From: Arthrobacter globiformis
GTDB lineage: Bacteria > Actinomycetota > Actinomycetes > Actinomycetales > Micrococcaceae
Assembly (NCBI RefSeq): GCF_030817195.1
Contig: NZ_JAUSYZ010000001.1
Span: 930,001 to 994,000 of the forward strand
DNA length: 64,000 bases
Reading direction: 5' to 3'
Shown: positions 8,041 to 15,958 of the stretch, piece by piece
Position numbering within the stretch: position 1 is the stretch's first letter
How the letters are laid out: each line of letters starts with the position of its first letter
The notes under the pieces: model-generated
The model's input: the letters and a program-made list of their open reading frames with translations, nothing else
Told to the model about the DNA's origin: nothing
Databases searched by the model: none
Position numbers and translations under genes: made by a program

Positions 8041-8970
8041 TTAGCCCAGCAGCGCCTGCCGCCAACCGGCCAGGAACGCTGCCCCGGCGTCGTCGTGAAT
8101 GACCGTTTCCGGCAGACCCAGGTCGGCGGCGGTGAGAACATCATAGGGCTTGGCCGGGACGCCGTCCGCGGGGCGGACGTCGACGTGTTTCACGGCGTGG
8201 TCGTTGTGGTGCAGCCAGTCGGCCATGGCATAGTCGGTGCGGGAATCGCCGACCGTCCGCCAGGCCTGCGGCGTGATTCCCTGGGCCGCCAGCAGCTCCA
8301 CCGCGCGGCTCGCGCCAAGGTCCTTGCCCAACCGGACCGACTCAATGTCCGTGGAAATGATGGTGGGGTCCACGCGGTAGTCGATCTCGTCGTCGGAGTT
8401 CGGTGCGTGGTGCTCCAGCCGTACGACGCCGAAACCGTGGTGTTCCATGAGCTCCAGGGCCTCGGCATCAAACAGCTTCTGCTCGGCGAGGTACTCACTG
8501 TTGGGCACCTCGATGTGCTGCTCCACCGACACCATGGCGCGCTTGGTTTCATCGAAGAACATGTGGGACGCGTAGTCCTCAGCCACCATGCGCCGGATAT
8601 CGTCGCCGTAGGCCGCCGGCACGGCAAGCTCGTGGTCCACGTGGATGGGGCCGGGGCCGGCAGCCGTGTAGCTGAACCACACAGCGCCCTTTTCGCAGAT
8701 GGCGTGGATCAGCGTTCCGCCGGGCATACCGGCTGCGATCATGGGCGCCATGACCTGGTCACGGATGAACGCATCCGAGCGCCCGGTGTTGAAGATGACC
8801 GGTATTCCGGCGTTCGCGAGGGCCACCAGATCGGCAATGATTTCCGGTTTCACATCCCTGGTCACCGGGCTGGCGACCGGGCCGTCGACGTCCAGGAGAA
8901 GGGCCAGGGCGGGTGCCGACGGAGTGTGGGCACCGAACCCGGTGGCTGGGTTCGCTGAAGGTGCAGTCAT
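8041..8970 (-). CDS. HAD superfamily hydrolase
   Basis: The 309-aa protein has the HAD nucleophile motif DVDG (D27 and D29), motif II in FNTGRSD, and the late acidic motif VGDSRTDYAMADW, which binds magnesium. The large cap between residues about 100 and 210 suggests a Cof/sucrose-phosphatase-like (C2) subclass. It probably dephosphorylates a small metabolite; the substrate is not evident. It lies 147 nt upstream of the Stealth gene in the same direction, so co-transcription is possible and a sugar phosphate would fit, but this is inference. Confidence 0.8.
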   Translation of the reverse strand: MTAPSANPATGFGAHTPSAPALALLLDVDGPVASPVTRDVKPEIIADLVALANAGIPVIFNTGRSDAFIRDQVMAPMIAAGMPGGTLIHAICEKGAVWFSYTAAGPGPIHVDHELAVPAAYGDDIRRMVAEDYASHMFFDETKRAMVSVEQHIEVPNSEYLAEQKLFDAEALELMEHHGFGVVRLEHHAPNSDDEIDYRVDPTIISTDIESVRLGKDLGASRAVELLAAQGITPQAWRTVGDSRTDYAMADWLHHNDHAVKHVDVRPADGVPAKPYDVLTAADLGLPETVIHDDAGAAFLAGWRQALLG

Positions 8971-9118
8971 GGCTCCATTCTGTCAGCCGGCACCGGCCAA
9001 TCCGCCCAGACAGCGGGTCGCGGCCAGCATGTGACACATAGTTACTGTTTGGCTACAACCTCCCGCGGCGCGCTGATTCCACATTCCCTAGAACCGGCCA
9101 GTTGCTTACGCTTACAGG

Positions 9119-9418
9119 GTGATATTCAAAGCTGTGGGCGAGGGACGCCCTTACCCCGACCATGGTTTCAGTACCCCGAAAGACTGGGCGGCGCTTCCGC
9201 CCCGTCCCGTGCGGCTGGATGAACTTGTGACCACCAAGCGGACCCTGGACCTTGAAGCGCTCCTTGCCGAGGACTCCACTTTCTTTGGCGACCTGTTTCC
9301 CCACGTGGTGCAGTACCAGGGCACCCTCTACCTGGAGGATGGCCTGCACCGCGCGGTAAGGACGGCGCTCCACCAGCGCACCGCCATACATGCAAGGGTG
9401 CTCGTGATCGATGGCTAG
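9119..9418 (+). CDS. Small conserved protein (99 aa), ParB-like DGxHR motif
   Basis: The GTG at 9119 is only a few bases after TACGCTTACAGG, so the mRNA may be nearly leaderless. The protein has LDELVTTKRTLDLEALL followed by YLEDGLHRAVRTALHQR, a short stretch like the DGxHRxxA motif of ParB/sulfiredoxin-fold proteins. Homologues in Arthrobacter are, as far as I recall, often labelled VapB-like antitoxins, but no VapC toxin is beside it. It overlaps the LytR_C gene by 8 nt, so the two are translationally coupled and probably act together. Function is unknown. Confidence 0.75.
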   Translation: MIFKAVGEGRPYPDHGFSTPKDWAALPPRPVRLDELVTTKRTLDLEALLAEDSTFFGDLFPHVVQYQGTLYLEDGLHRAVRTALHQRTAIHARVLVIDG

Positions 9419-10085
9419 GAAACCCAAGGACCTGACCGTTCTCCACGGTCACCGCGTCATTACCGGTCCAGAGCTCAGGGCCACGTTCGTCGACGACGAC
9501 GAAAACGCGCAGAACCCGGGCCGGCTGCGCCGCCGGATCCTGCACGGTGTGGTGCTCGTGCTGCTGCTGGGCCTCATTGTCGCGGGGATCATGGGGGCGA
9601 TGGGTGTGATGAGCGGGCAGATCAAGTTTCCGTCCACCATCCAGGCCCAGGAGAACTCCTCCGTCTGCCCCGCCACAACCTTCGACTACACGCCGCCCGC
9701 CAAGGTGAAGGTGAACATCCTCAACGCCACGAGCCGCAACGGACTAGCCAAGGCGGCAGCCAATGAATTCAAAGCCCGGAAGTTTGTTGTTGGCAACGTC
9801 GCCAACACGCAGACCGGATACCGCGGCGTGGCGGCAATCGTCTCGGGCGCTGCCGGACAGTCGGCGGCCTTCACCGTCCAGCGGAATCTGCCGGGCTCCG
9901 ATTACTTCCAGGACGGGCGCAAGGACGCCAGCGTGGATGTGATCCTGACCAGCGACTACCGCGGCCTGGTCAAGCCGCAGCTTGTTGACCAGACTCCGGG
10001 GCAGCTCAGCTGCCCGCGGGAAAGCCGGCGCGTCGCCGACGATTCGCAGTGGCCGGTCATGCCCACTCAGGGCGCCAAGCCCTGA
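9411..10085 (+). CDS. LytR C-terminal domain (LytR_C) membrane protein
   Basis: A 224-aa protein with a short cytoplasmic N-terminus, one membrane helix at residues about 44-68 (VVLVLLLGLIVAGIMGAMGV) and an extracellular LytR_C domain (VNILNATSRNGLAKAAANEF at about residues 100-120). The domain is found at the end of LytR-CpsA-Psr ligases and alone in actinobacteria; the catalytic LCP domain is absent here. A cell-wall role is likely. The start lies inside the end of the preceding gene (8-nt overlap). Confidence 0.85.
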   Translation: MARKPKDLTVLHGHRVITGPELRATFVDDDENAQNPGRLRRRILHGVVLVLLLGLIVAGIMGAMGVMSGQIKFPSTIQAQENSSVCPATTFDYTPPAKVKVNILNATSRNGLAKAAANEFKARKFVVGNVANTQTGYRGVAAIVSGAAGQSAAFTVQRNLPGSDYFQDGRKDASVDVILTSDYRGLVKPQLVDQTPGQLSCPRESRRVADDSQWPVMPTQGAKP

Positions 10086-10151
10086 TCTTCAGCGCCGCCC
10101 GGGTCCTGCCGCTGGCTGGCCCTTAGCCGGTCGGCTGATCCTGGCTGATCC

Positions 10152-10802
10152 TTAGCTGGCCGCAGCGGCCGGCGGCTGCAGGCGCAAGGGGCGGCCGCCG
10201 TCGTCGAACCTTGCCCCGGCGCCCAACTGGATGAAGCGGACGGTCCGGGAGATCCTGTCCTCCAGATCTTCGGTGGCGTCGCCGCCGCGGGCGGCGCTGG
10301 AGGAGAGGGTGCCGTGGATCAGCTGCGCCTGCTGGAGGGCATCGGCCTTGGGGAAGTAGCCCTGGTCCATGCCGTCGCGAATAATGTCCTGCAGCATGTC
10401 GTTGAGCCCGCCTACGTGATCCGCCAGCTTGGCGAACGACGCCGGCGAGAGGACTGAGCCCATGGCCGGACCCGGGGGCAGATGGCGGCGGCTGAGATCC
10501 TCCACCTGGGCACGCACGTACAGGGCCAGCTGGTCCACCGGATTGTCCAGCCGGGACAGCGACTCGCGCAGCCCCGTCATGAACCGTTCCGTCTCCACGA
10601 GTGCGTAGGCGATCAGGAGCTCTTCGATGTCGGCGTAGTAGTTGTAGACAGCCGTACGGCCAATCCCTGCGTGCCGGGCGACGTCCGTCATGGTGAGCCC
10701 GGGCAGGCCGTGGGAGAAGAGGAGCTCACCGAAGGCGTTCAGGATGCGGCGCTGGGTCTCGGCGCGTTGGGCAGCGTTGCTGGGGGCCGAGATCCGTGGC
10801 AT
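10152..10802 (-). CDS. TetR/AcrR family transcriptional regulator
   Basis: A 216-aa protein with the N-terminal TetR helix-turn-helix (residues about 14-60: TQRRILNAFGELLFSHGLPG, then MTDVARHAGIGRTAVYNYY). The C-terminal ligand domain is not recognisable further, so the inducer is unknown. The upstream region holds a 14-bp inverted repeat that may be its operator. Neighbours are LytR_C (convergent) and a DsbA-like gene upstream in the same direction. It probably controls itself and perhaps the oxidoreductase. Confidence 0.9.
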   Translation of the reverse strand: MPRISAPSNAAQRAETQRRILNAFGELLFSHGLPGLTMTDVARHAGIGRTAVYNYYADIEELLIAYALVETERFMTGLRESLSRLDNPVDQLALYVRAQVEDLSRRHLPPGPAMGSVLSPASFAKLADHVGGLNDMLQDIIRDGMDQGYFPKADALQQAQLIHGTLSSSAARGGDATEDLEDRISRTVRFIQLGAGARFDDGGRPLRLQPPAAAAS

Positions 10803-10839
10803 AGGGACACTTTACCGCGATCTGTCACCAAACCGTTCC

Positions 10840-10902
10840 GAGTTTTTGTACAGCTAATGGGCCCCAAACGCCCTCCAGGGGACGATATCTGTACAAGAAC
10901 TC
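10840..10902. promoter_or_regulatory. Candidate TetR operator: 14-bp inverted repeat
   Basis: GAGTTTTTGTACAG (10840-10853) and CTGTACAAGAACTC (10889-10902) are inverted repeats with 13 of 14 matches, 35 bp apart. Each half contains TTGTACAR, itself almost a palindrome. The pair lies just upstream of the tetR start. No T-run follows, so it is not a terminator. Confidence 0.5.
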
Positions 10903-10927
10903 AGGAAAGGGTCAGGCGGTGCAGGAC

Positions 10928-11620
10928 TCAGACGGGGCAGCCGTCCGGGCCACACGCGTCGGCGTCGCCAGCCATCACCAGCGGGTGCGCCTCCTGCCAG
11001 GCCTGCTCGAGGGCCATGGTGAAGCTTGCCACGGGCTGGGCGCCGGACAGCCCGTACTTGCGGTCGATCACGAAGAACGGCACGCCGCTGATGCCCAGGG
11101 CGCGGGCCTCGGCGAAGTCGCGGCGGACGTCGTCGGCGTACTTGTCGGTGCTGAACAGCTCGGCAACGTCACGTGCATCGAGCCCAAGATCCGCGCCGAC
11201 CGAGGCGAGGTAGCCGGGGCTGCCGATGTCCTTGCCGTGCTCGAAGTGGTCGCTGAGCAGCCGCTCCTTCGCCGCATCCTGCTTGCCGTGCGCGGCAGCC
11301 AGATGGATCAGCCTGTGGGCCGTAAAGCTGTTGGCAACCACGACGGCGTCAAACCGGTAGTTGAGGCCCTCACCTTTGGCCTGGGCTGCTACATGGTCGA
11401 ACATCTGCATGACCTGGGCGGGGGCGAGGCCCTTGCGCGTGCTGAGGTAGTCCACTTCGGTGCCGTCGTAGTGTTCGGGCAGGGTCGGGTCCAGCTGGTA
11501 GCTGCGCCACTGCACCTCCACCTGGTCGCGGTGCGGGAACTCGGCGAGGGCGGCCTCGAACCGGCGCTTGCCGATGTAGCACCAGGGGCATGCGACGTCT
11601 GACCAGATCTCAATCTTCAT
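10928..11620 (-). CDS. DsbA family oxidoreductase (FrnE-like)
   Basis: A 230-aa thioredoxin-fold protein starting MKIEIWSDVACPWCYIG, with the CPWC redox pair at C11/C14 and the cis-proline loop ISGVPFFVID, as in FrnE/2-hydroxychromene-carboxylate-isomerase-type DsbA proteins. The C-terminus carries an extra CGPDGCPV pair of cysteines. There is no signal peptide, so it acts in the cytosol. I chose the ATG at 11620 because the motif begins there; the frame stays open further upstream without homology. FrnE-like proteins are linked to disulfide exchange and oxidative stress. Confidence 0.88.
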   Translation of the reverse strand: MKIEIWSDVACPWCYIGKRRFEAALAEFPHRDQVEVQWRSYQLDPTLPEHYDGTEVDYLSTRKGLAPAQVMQMFDHVAAQAKGEGLNYRFDAVVVANSFTAHRLIHLAAAHGKQDAAKERLLSDHFEHGKDIGSPGYLASVGADLGLDARDVAELFSTDKYADDVRRDFAEARALGISGVPFFVIDRKYGLSGAQPVASFTMALEQAWQEAHPLVMAGDADACGPDGCPV

Positions 11621-11798
11621 GCCTGCGACAACTCCCGGGCCTTTCTGGGCATTCCTGCGCGGGCAGTTGCTTTGGTCACGCCGGCCGGACCCTGTTGCTT
11701 GGAAGCCCGGGTTCCCGCAGACCTTGTCTGGCGGCGGGTCCGGCCATATTGTTTGGACTAACTCCCGGCGGTCAGGCCGTACATTCGTGGGAGGCAAT

Positions 11799-12809
11799 AT
11801 GCGCATTGGACTGATATCGGCCCCATGGATCCCGGTTCCGCCGCCCGGGTACGGCGGCACCGAACGGGTGGTGGACAGCCTTGCGCGCGGCTTCGCCGCG
11901 GCCGGGCATGACGTCCTGCTGGCAGCCCCGTCCGACAGCACCTGCCCTGTTCCCCTGGCTCCACGGATGCGTCCCTCGCAACCGGCGGACTTGGGTTCCG
12001 CATTGTCTGAGCTGAGCCACATCATCAGGGCCTACGACGGCATGGCGGGTGTGGACATCATCCATGACCACACCATGAGCGGACCGCTGTATGCCCACCG
12101 GCCGGCCGGTGTCCCGGTGGTCACCACCATCCACATCCGGCTGGCCCCACAGGCCGTGGACCTGTATAGCGCAATCGGAAAGACCACCGGCATCATTGCC
12201 ATCTCGCATGACCAGGTCAGCCGTTCGCCGGAAGTCCCGGTGGCAAAGGTGATCCACCATGGCATGGATGTGGCGTCCGTCCCGGTGGGCCAGGGGAACG
12301 GCGGCTACCTCTGTTTCCTCGGACGGCTGTCCCCGGACAAGGGCGTCCTCGAAGCAATCCACATTGCGCGTGCCGCTGTAATCCCCCTGCGCATCAGCGC
12401 CCGGATCCAGGGCCCGCAGGAGCAGGGCTATTTCGACGACGTCGTCAGGCCGGCGCTGGGGCCTGATGTGGAGTTCACGGGACCGCTGTCCGATGCCGAA
12501 AAATATGAACTGGTGGGCGGCGCGCTCGCGTTCCTGAATCCGATCCAGTGGCCGGAACCATTCGGACTCGTGATGATTGAGGCACTGGCCACCGGAACGC
12601 CCGTTGTGGGGACTCCCGCCGGTGCGGCGCCGGAAATCGTGGAGCACGGCGTCACGGGTTACCTGGGCGGCGTCGACGAGCTCGCTGGATTCGCCGCCCA
12701 GGCCGCAGGCCTCAGCCGGGCGGCCTGCCGCGCCTCGGTGGAGCAGCGCTTCAGCTCGGCCCGCATGGTGGCGGACCACCTGGCGCTCTATGAACAGATT
12801 CTCGGCTGA
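11799..12809 (+). CDS. Family GT4 glycosyltransferase
   Basis: A 336-aa GT-B glycosyltransferase. The start is the ATG at 11799 behind GGGAGG; the N-terminal strand and glycine-rich loop (PPPGYGGTERVVDSL) follow at once. The donor-binding half has FLGRLSPDKG and the E-x7-E motif in EPFGLVMIEALATGTPVV, then GAAPEIV. It resembles the short GT4 proteins that act on UDP- or GDP-sugars. The acceptor is unknown. It diverges from the dsbA-like gene; between them GGCCGGACCC (11683) and GGGTCCGGCC (11736) form an inverted repeat. Confidence 0.87.
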   Translation: MRIGLISAPWIPVPPPGYGGTERVVDSLARGFAAAGHDVLLAAPSDSTCPVPLAPRMRPSQPADLGSALSELSHIIRAYDGMAGVDIIHDHTMSGPLYAHRPAGVPVVTTIHIRLAPQAVDLYSAIGKTTGIIAISHDQVSRSPEVPVAKVIHHGMDVASVPVGQGNGGYLCFLGRLSPDKGVLEAIHIARAAVIPLRISARIQGPQEQGYFDDVVRPALGPDVEFTGPLSDAEKYELVGGALAFLNPIQWPEPFGLVMIEALATGTPVVGTPAGAAPEIVEHGVTGYLGGVDELAGFAAQAAGLSRAACRASVEQRFSSARMVADHLALYEQILG

Positions 12810-12822
12810 CAGCCTGGAGCTG

Positions 12823-13851
12823 TCACTGCAGCGAAGACGGGACCGCGTCGGCGTCGTACTTGAGGCCGATCTGGCGGCGGATCTCGTCCATCGCGGCCAT
12901 GACAGCCACGCTCTCGCTCGGGGGAAGAACAGTGCCCGCGGTGAGGCCTTCGCTGACCAAGCGCTCCATTTCGGCCGCCTGGTACTGCATCCCCCTGCTG
13001 GTCACCCGCTGGTCGAACTTCACCACGACGTTCCCCTGAGCGTCGAACCAGGTGAAGGGCGTCGGGTTGTACCAGGTGGGTTCGACGTCAATCCACCCCT
13101 CCGTCCCGATGATGGCGGCGCGGTTGTTTGATGCGATGTCCAGGGCGCAGTCCACGAGCGCCTGCTGTCCGTCCGCGTACTCGAAGATTGCTGCCGTTTG
13201 CCGGTCCACGCCCGTTGCCGTCATGGAAGCGCTGGCCCGGATGGTGTCCGGCGTGCCGAGGACGTCAAAGACAAAGGACACCGGGTAGACGCCGAGGTCC
13301 AGCAGTGCACCGCCGCCCAAGGCAGGATCGTTGAGCCGGTGCGCGGGATCCTTGGGAAGGTTCTGGTTGTGGCTGGCCGTGACCTTCCGGATCTGTCCGA
13401 GTGAGCCCTCAGCGATGATCTCGCGGAGCCGGATCATGTGGGGGAGGAAGCGGCTCCACATGGCCTCCAGTGCCACGAGGCCTTTGGCCTCAGCCAGCGT
13501 AAAGATTTCCTGCGCTTCCCGGGCGTTGATGGTGAACGGCTTCTCCACCAGCACGTGCTTTCCGGCGTTCAGGGCGAGCAGCGCATGGGCATGGTGGTAC
13601 GTGTGCGGCGAGGCAATGTAAACGACGTCGACGTCCGGGTCCGCAACCAGTGCTTCGTAGCTTGCATGTGCGGTGGGAATGGCGAACTTTTCACTGAACG
13701 CCTTGCTCGATTCCGCGTTGCGGGAGCCGACGGCCTGCACAGTGAAGCCGTTTTCGGCCAGGTCCTGCGTTTGCAGGCCTGCGATGAATCCCGTGCCGAG
13801 GATTCCCCAGCGGATGTGTCCGTCGGAAGTGCCATTGGGGTGGTTGGTCAC
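12823..13851 (-). CDS. Gfo/Idh/MocA family oxidoreductase (copy 1 of 5)
   Basis: A 342-aa protein with an N-terminal NAD(P)-binding Rossmann fold (GILGTGFIAGLQTQDL, about residues 17-32) and the family's catalytic region VLVEKPFTINAREAQEIF, followed by the C-terminal alpha/beta domain. Closest in style to trans-1,2-dihydrobenzene-1,2-diol dehydrogenase/xylose dehydrogenase-like members. Start GTG at 13851. It lies 4 nt downstream of the PD40 gene, so both belong to the end of the long minus-strand sugar operon. Sugar oxidation or reduction at a ring hydroxyl is expected; the substrate is unknown. Confidence 0.88.
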   Translation of the reverse strand: MTNHPNGTSDGHIRWGILGTGFIAGLQTQDLAENGFTVQAVGSRNAESSKAFSEKFAIPTAHASYEALVADPDVDVVYIASPHTYHHAHALLALNAGKHVLVEKPFTINAREAQEIFTLAEAKGLVALEAMWSRFLPHMIRLREIIAEGSLGQIRKVTASHNQNLPKDPAHRLNDPALGGGALLDLGVYPVSFVFDVLGTPDTIRASASMTATGVDRQTAAIFEYADGQQALVDCALDIASNNRAAIIGTEGWIDVEPTWYNPTPFTWFDAQGNVVVKFDQRVTSRGMQYQAAEMERLVSEGLTAGTVLPPSESVAVMAAMDEIRRQIGLKYDADAVPSSLQ

Positions 13852-13855
13852 GTGC

Positions 13856-14746
13856 TCAGTCCTTTGCGGGGTTGGAGTTGGCGAGCGGGTACGCGACGTA
13901 CGCGAACCGGGTGGAATCGGGCGCCCAGCTGTTGACGTTCAGCGTTCCCTGCCCGCCGAAGAGGGCCCAGGTCTGCAGCGGCGCGGCCCAGTTATCGGTT
14001 GAGACAAGTACGACGTCGACCGGCAGGTCCGCCGGGTGGCCTTGCGTGCCGCTGGGGAACCGGATGTAGCTGGCCAGGCGGCCGTCGGGGGACAGATGCG
14101 GGAACCAGTCGACGGTGTCGCTCGACAGCAGTTGCTCGCGGCCTCTGCCGTCCGCGCGCATGCGGGCGAGCTGTGCGTGACCGGGCGCGCTGGTGAACGC
14201 TTCCGTGTTGAAATAGAGCCATTTTCCGTCGGGCGAGTACTCGGGGCCGTCGCAGTGCCCGTCACCGGTGTCGAACCACGACGGCGGCCCGCCGTCCGCG
14301 GGCAAGGTCAGGAGCCGGCCGGGCTGCGTGAAGTTTCCGGCCTCGATTCCCACGTAGGCGAGCTCACCGCCGTCGGGACTTACACCGTGCAGGAAGTGGA
14401 AGAAGCCGTCGTCGGCCGTGACCCTCCGGCCCTCTCCGCCGCCAAGCGGCGCACGATAAATGTGACCGTCGTTTGCCGATAGGAAGATGCCTGTGCCGTC
14501 GGGCGCCAGGACGTGGTCGTTGTTGAGCTCGGGGATGCCGCTGAGGGGAACCTGGCTGAGATGGCCGCTGCCGAGCTCGACCCGCCAGAGCACGCCGTCC
14601 CCGTTGAGGATGAGGGCCGAGCCGTCGAGAGTCCAGTTGGGAGCTTCGAGGAGGAGTTCGTCGGACGCGAACACCAGCTCGCGGTCGCCGGTGACGGACG
14701 CAATCCAGACCTCGCAGCGCTGGCCCGACTGAAGGGTTCGCAACAT
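13856..14746 (-). CDS. TolB-like PD40 beta-propeller protein
   Basis: I chose the ATG at 14746, preceded by AAGGAG with 8-nt spacing; an upstream in-frame ATG lacks this. The 296-aa product contains repeated PD40/WD40-like blades: LAPDGTGIFLSAND, GVSPDGGELAYVG, EYSPDGKWLYFNTE, HLSPDGRLASYIR, WAPDSTRFAYV. There is no signal peptide, so it is cytosolic, unlike TolB. Such propellers in sugar loci can be lyases, epimerases or binding proteins (for example oligogalacturonate-lyase-like proteins), but no catalytic signature can be assigned here. Its position between a TIM-barrel gene and an oxidoreductase points to a step in the same pathway. Confidence 0.8.
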   Translation of the reverse strand: MLRTLQSGQRCEVWIASVTGDRELVFASDELLLEAPNWTLDGSALILNGDGVLWRVELGSGHLSQVPLSGIPELNNDHVLAPDGTGIFLSANDGHIYRAPLGGGEGRRVTADDGFFHFLHGVSPDGGELAYVGIEAGNFTQPGRLLTLPADGGPPSWFDTGDGHCDGPEYSPDGKWLYFNTEAFTSAPGHAQLARMRADGRGREQLLSSDTVDWFPHLSPDGRLASYIRFPSGTQGHPADLPVDVVLVSTDNWAAPLQTWALFGGQGTLNVNSWAPDSTRFAYVAYPLANSNPAKD

Positions 14747-14955
14747 TTCTAGAGCTCCTTGATCTGGATGTTCCGCCACCGGCATTGTGCGCCCTTTCCC
14801 CACCGGGCTTCGCCGAACATGGCGTCGCACCAGTGCGCCGGATGCCACCCGGCCAGGCTCACGCCGTCGAAAAGCGGGACAAATCGTGCATAGGTGCAGT
14901 TCCTTTACGCGGTCCAATGGATTTGGGCGGGCGGGCGGGGATGGAGTTGGCTGGA

Positions 14956-15957
14956 TCAGTCCTTTGTGCTGAAGGCGGCGTCGAAGCTGGTCTGCGACGC
15001 CGGGAAGTCGAATTTCTTGAGGGCGGCGAGGGCTTCGGGGGCGCCGTGGAGGCGGTCCATGCCGGCGTCTTCCCATTCGACGGAGATCGGGCCGGTGTAG
15101 CCGATCGCAGTGAGGGCCCGGAAGCTCGATTCCCAGGGGACGTCGCCGCGGCCGGCGGAGACGAAGTCCCAGCCGCGGCGTGGGTCGCCCCAGGGCAGGT
15201 GCGAGCCCATCACGGTGTTCCGGCCGGTGGGGCGGAGCTTGGTGTCCTTGCAGTCCACGTGGTAAATCCGGTCTTTGAAGTCCCAGATGAAGGAAACCGG
15301 GTCGATGCCCTGCCACATGAAGTGGGAGGGGTCCCAGTTCAGGCCGAACGCTTCGCGGTGGCCGATGGCTTCGAGGGTGCGGACGGTGGTCCAGTAGTCG
15401 TAGGCGATTTCTGAGGGGTGGACTTCGTGGGCGAAGCGGACGCCGTTTTCGTCGAAGACGTCCAGGATGGGGTTCCAGCGGTCGGCGAAGTCCTGGTAGC
15501 CGGCGTCGATGACTTTTTCCGGGACGGGCGGGAACATGGCGACGTATTGCCAGATGGAGGAGCCGGTGAATCCGACGACGGTGTCCACGCCGAGGGCTTT
15601 GGCGAGGCGGGCGGTGTGTTTCATTTCCTCGGCGGCGCGTTGGCGGACGCCTTCGGGGTCGCCGTCGCCCCAGACTTTGGATCCGACGATGGCTTCGTGG
15701 CGGAAGTCGATGGGGTCATCGCAGACGGCCTGGCCTTTGAGGTGGTTGGAGATGGCCCAGACCTTGAGGTTGTACTTCTCCAGCACGGCGAGCTTGGACT
15801 CGACGTAGCCGGGTTCGTCCCAGCGCCAGGCGTCCAGGTGGTCCCCGGAGACGGCGATTTCCAGGCCGTCATAGCCCCAGCCGGAGGCGAGCCTGGCGAC
15901 TTCCTCGAAGGGCAGGTCGGCCCACTGGCCGGTGAACAGGGTATACGGGCGGGGCAT
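14956..15957 (-). CDS. Sugar phosphate isomerase/epimerase, AP-endonuclease-2 TIM barrel (1 of 2)
   Basis: A 333-aa xylose-isomerase-like TIM barrel. The ATG at 15957 follows AAGGAG and sits one base after the stop of the upstream oxidoreductase gene (TGACATG). Likely metal ligands are in YDGLEIAVSGDHLD, FAHEVHPSEIAYD, LNWDPSHFMWQG, HVDCKDTK and SVEWED near the end. The family interconverts keto and aldo sugars or epimerises; related members cleave 3-keto-glycosides. About 210 bp between this gene and the PD40 gene carry no ORF I can support. It was probably acquired or evolved together with the upstream oxidoreductase, a common pair. Confidence 0.87.
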   Translation of the reverse strand: MPRPYTLFTGQWADLPFEEVARLASGWGYDGLEIAVSGDHLDAWRWDEPGYVESKLAVLEKYNLKVWAISNHLKGQAVCDDPIDFRHEAIVGSKVWGDGDPEGVRQRAAEEMKHTARLAKALGVDTVVGFTGSSIWQYVAMFPPVPEKVIDAGYQDFADRWNPILDVFDENGVRFAHEVHPSEIAYDYWTTVRTLEAIGHREAFGLNWDPSHFMWQGIDPVSFIWDFKDRIYHVDCKDTKLRPTGRNTVMGSHLPWGDPRRGWDFVSAGRGDVPWESSFRALTAIGYTGPISVEWEDAGMDRLHGAPEALAALKKFDFPASQTSFDAAFSTKD

Positions 15958-15958
15958 G

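Noticed and set aside
7966..8958. 330-aa ORF on the plus strand
   Set aside because: Opposite the HAD hydrolase gene, which has intact DVDG and GDSRTD motifs.
9119..9418. VapB antitoxin of a toxin-antitoxin pair
   Set aside because: No VapC-like PIN-domain gene beside it; the coupled gene is a LytR_C membrane protein.
14747..14955. Extra small gene between PD40 and TIM-barrel genes, such as the small subunit of a C-glycoside deglycosidase
   Set aside because: No ORF with a ribosome site or recognisable sequence in the 209-bp gap.
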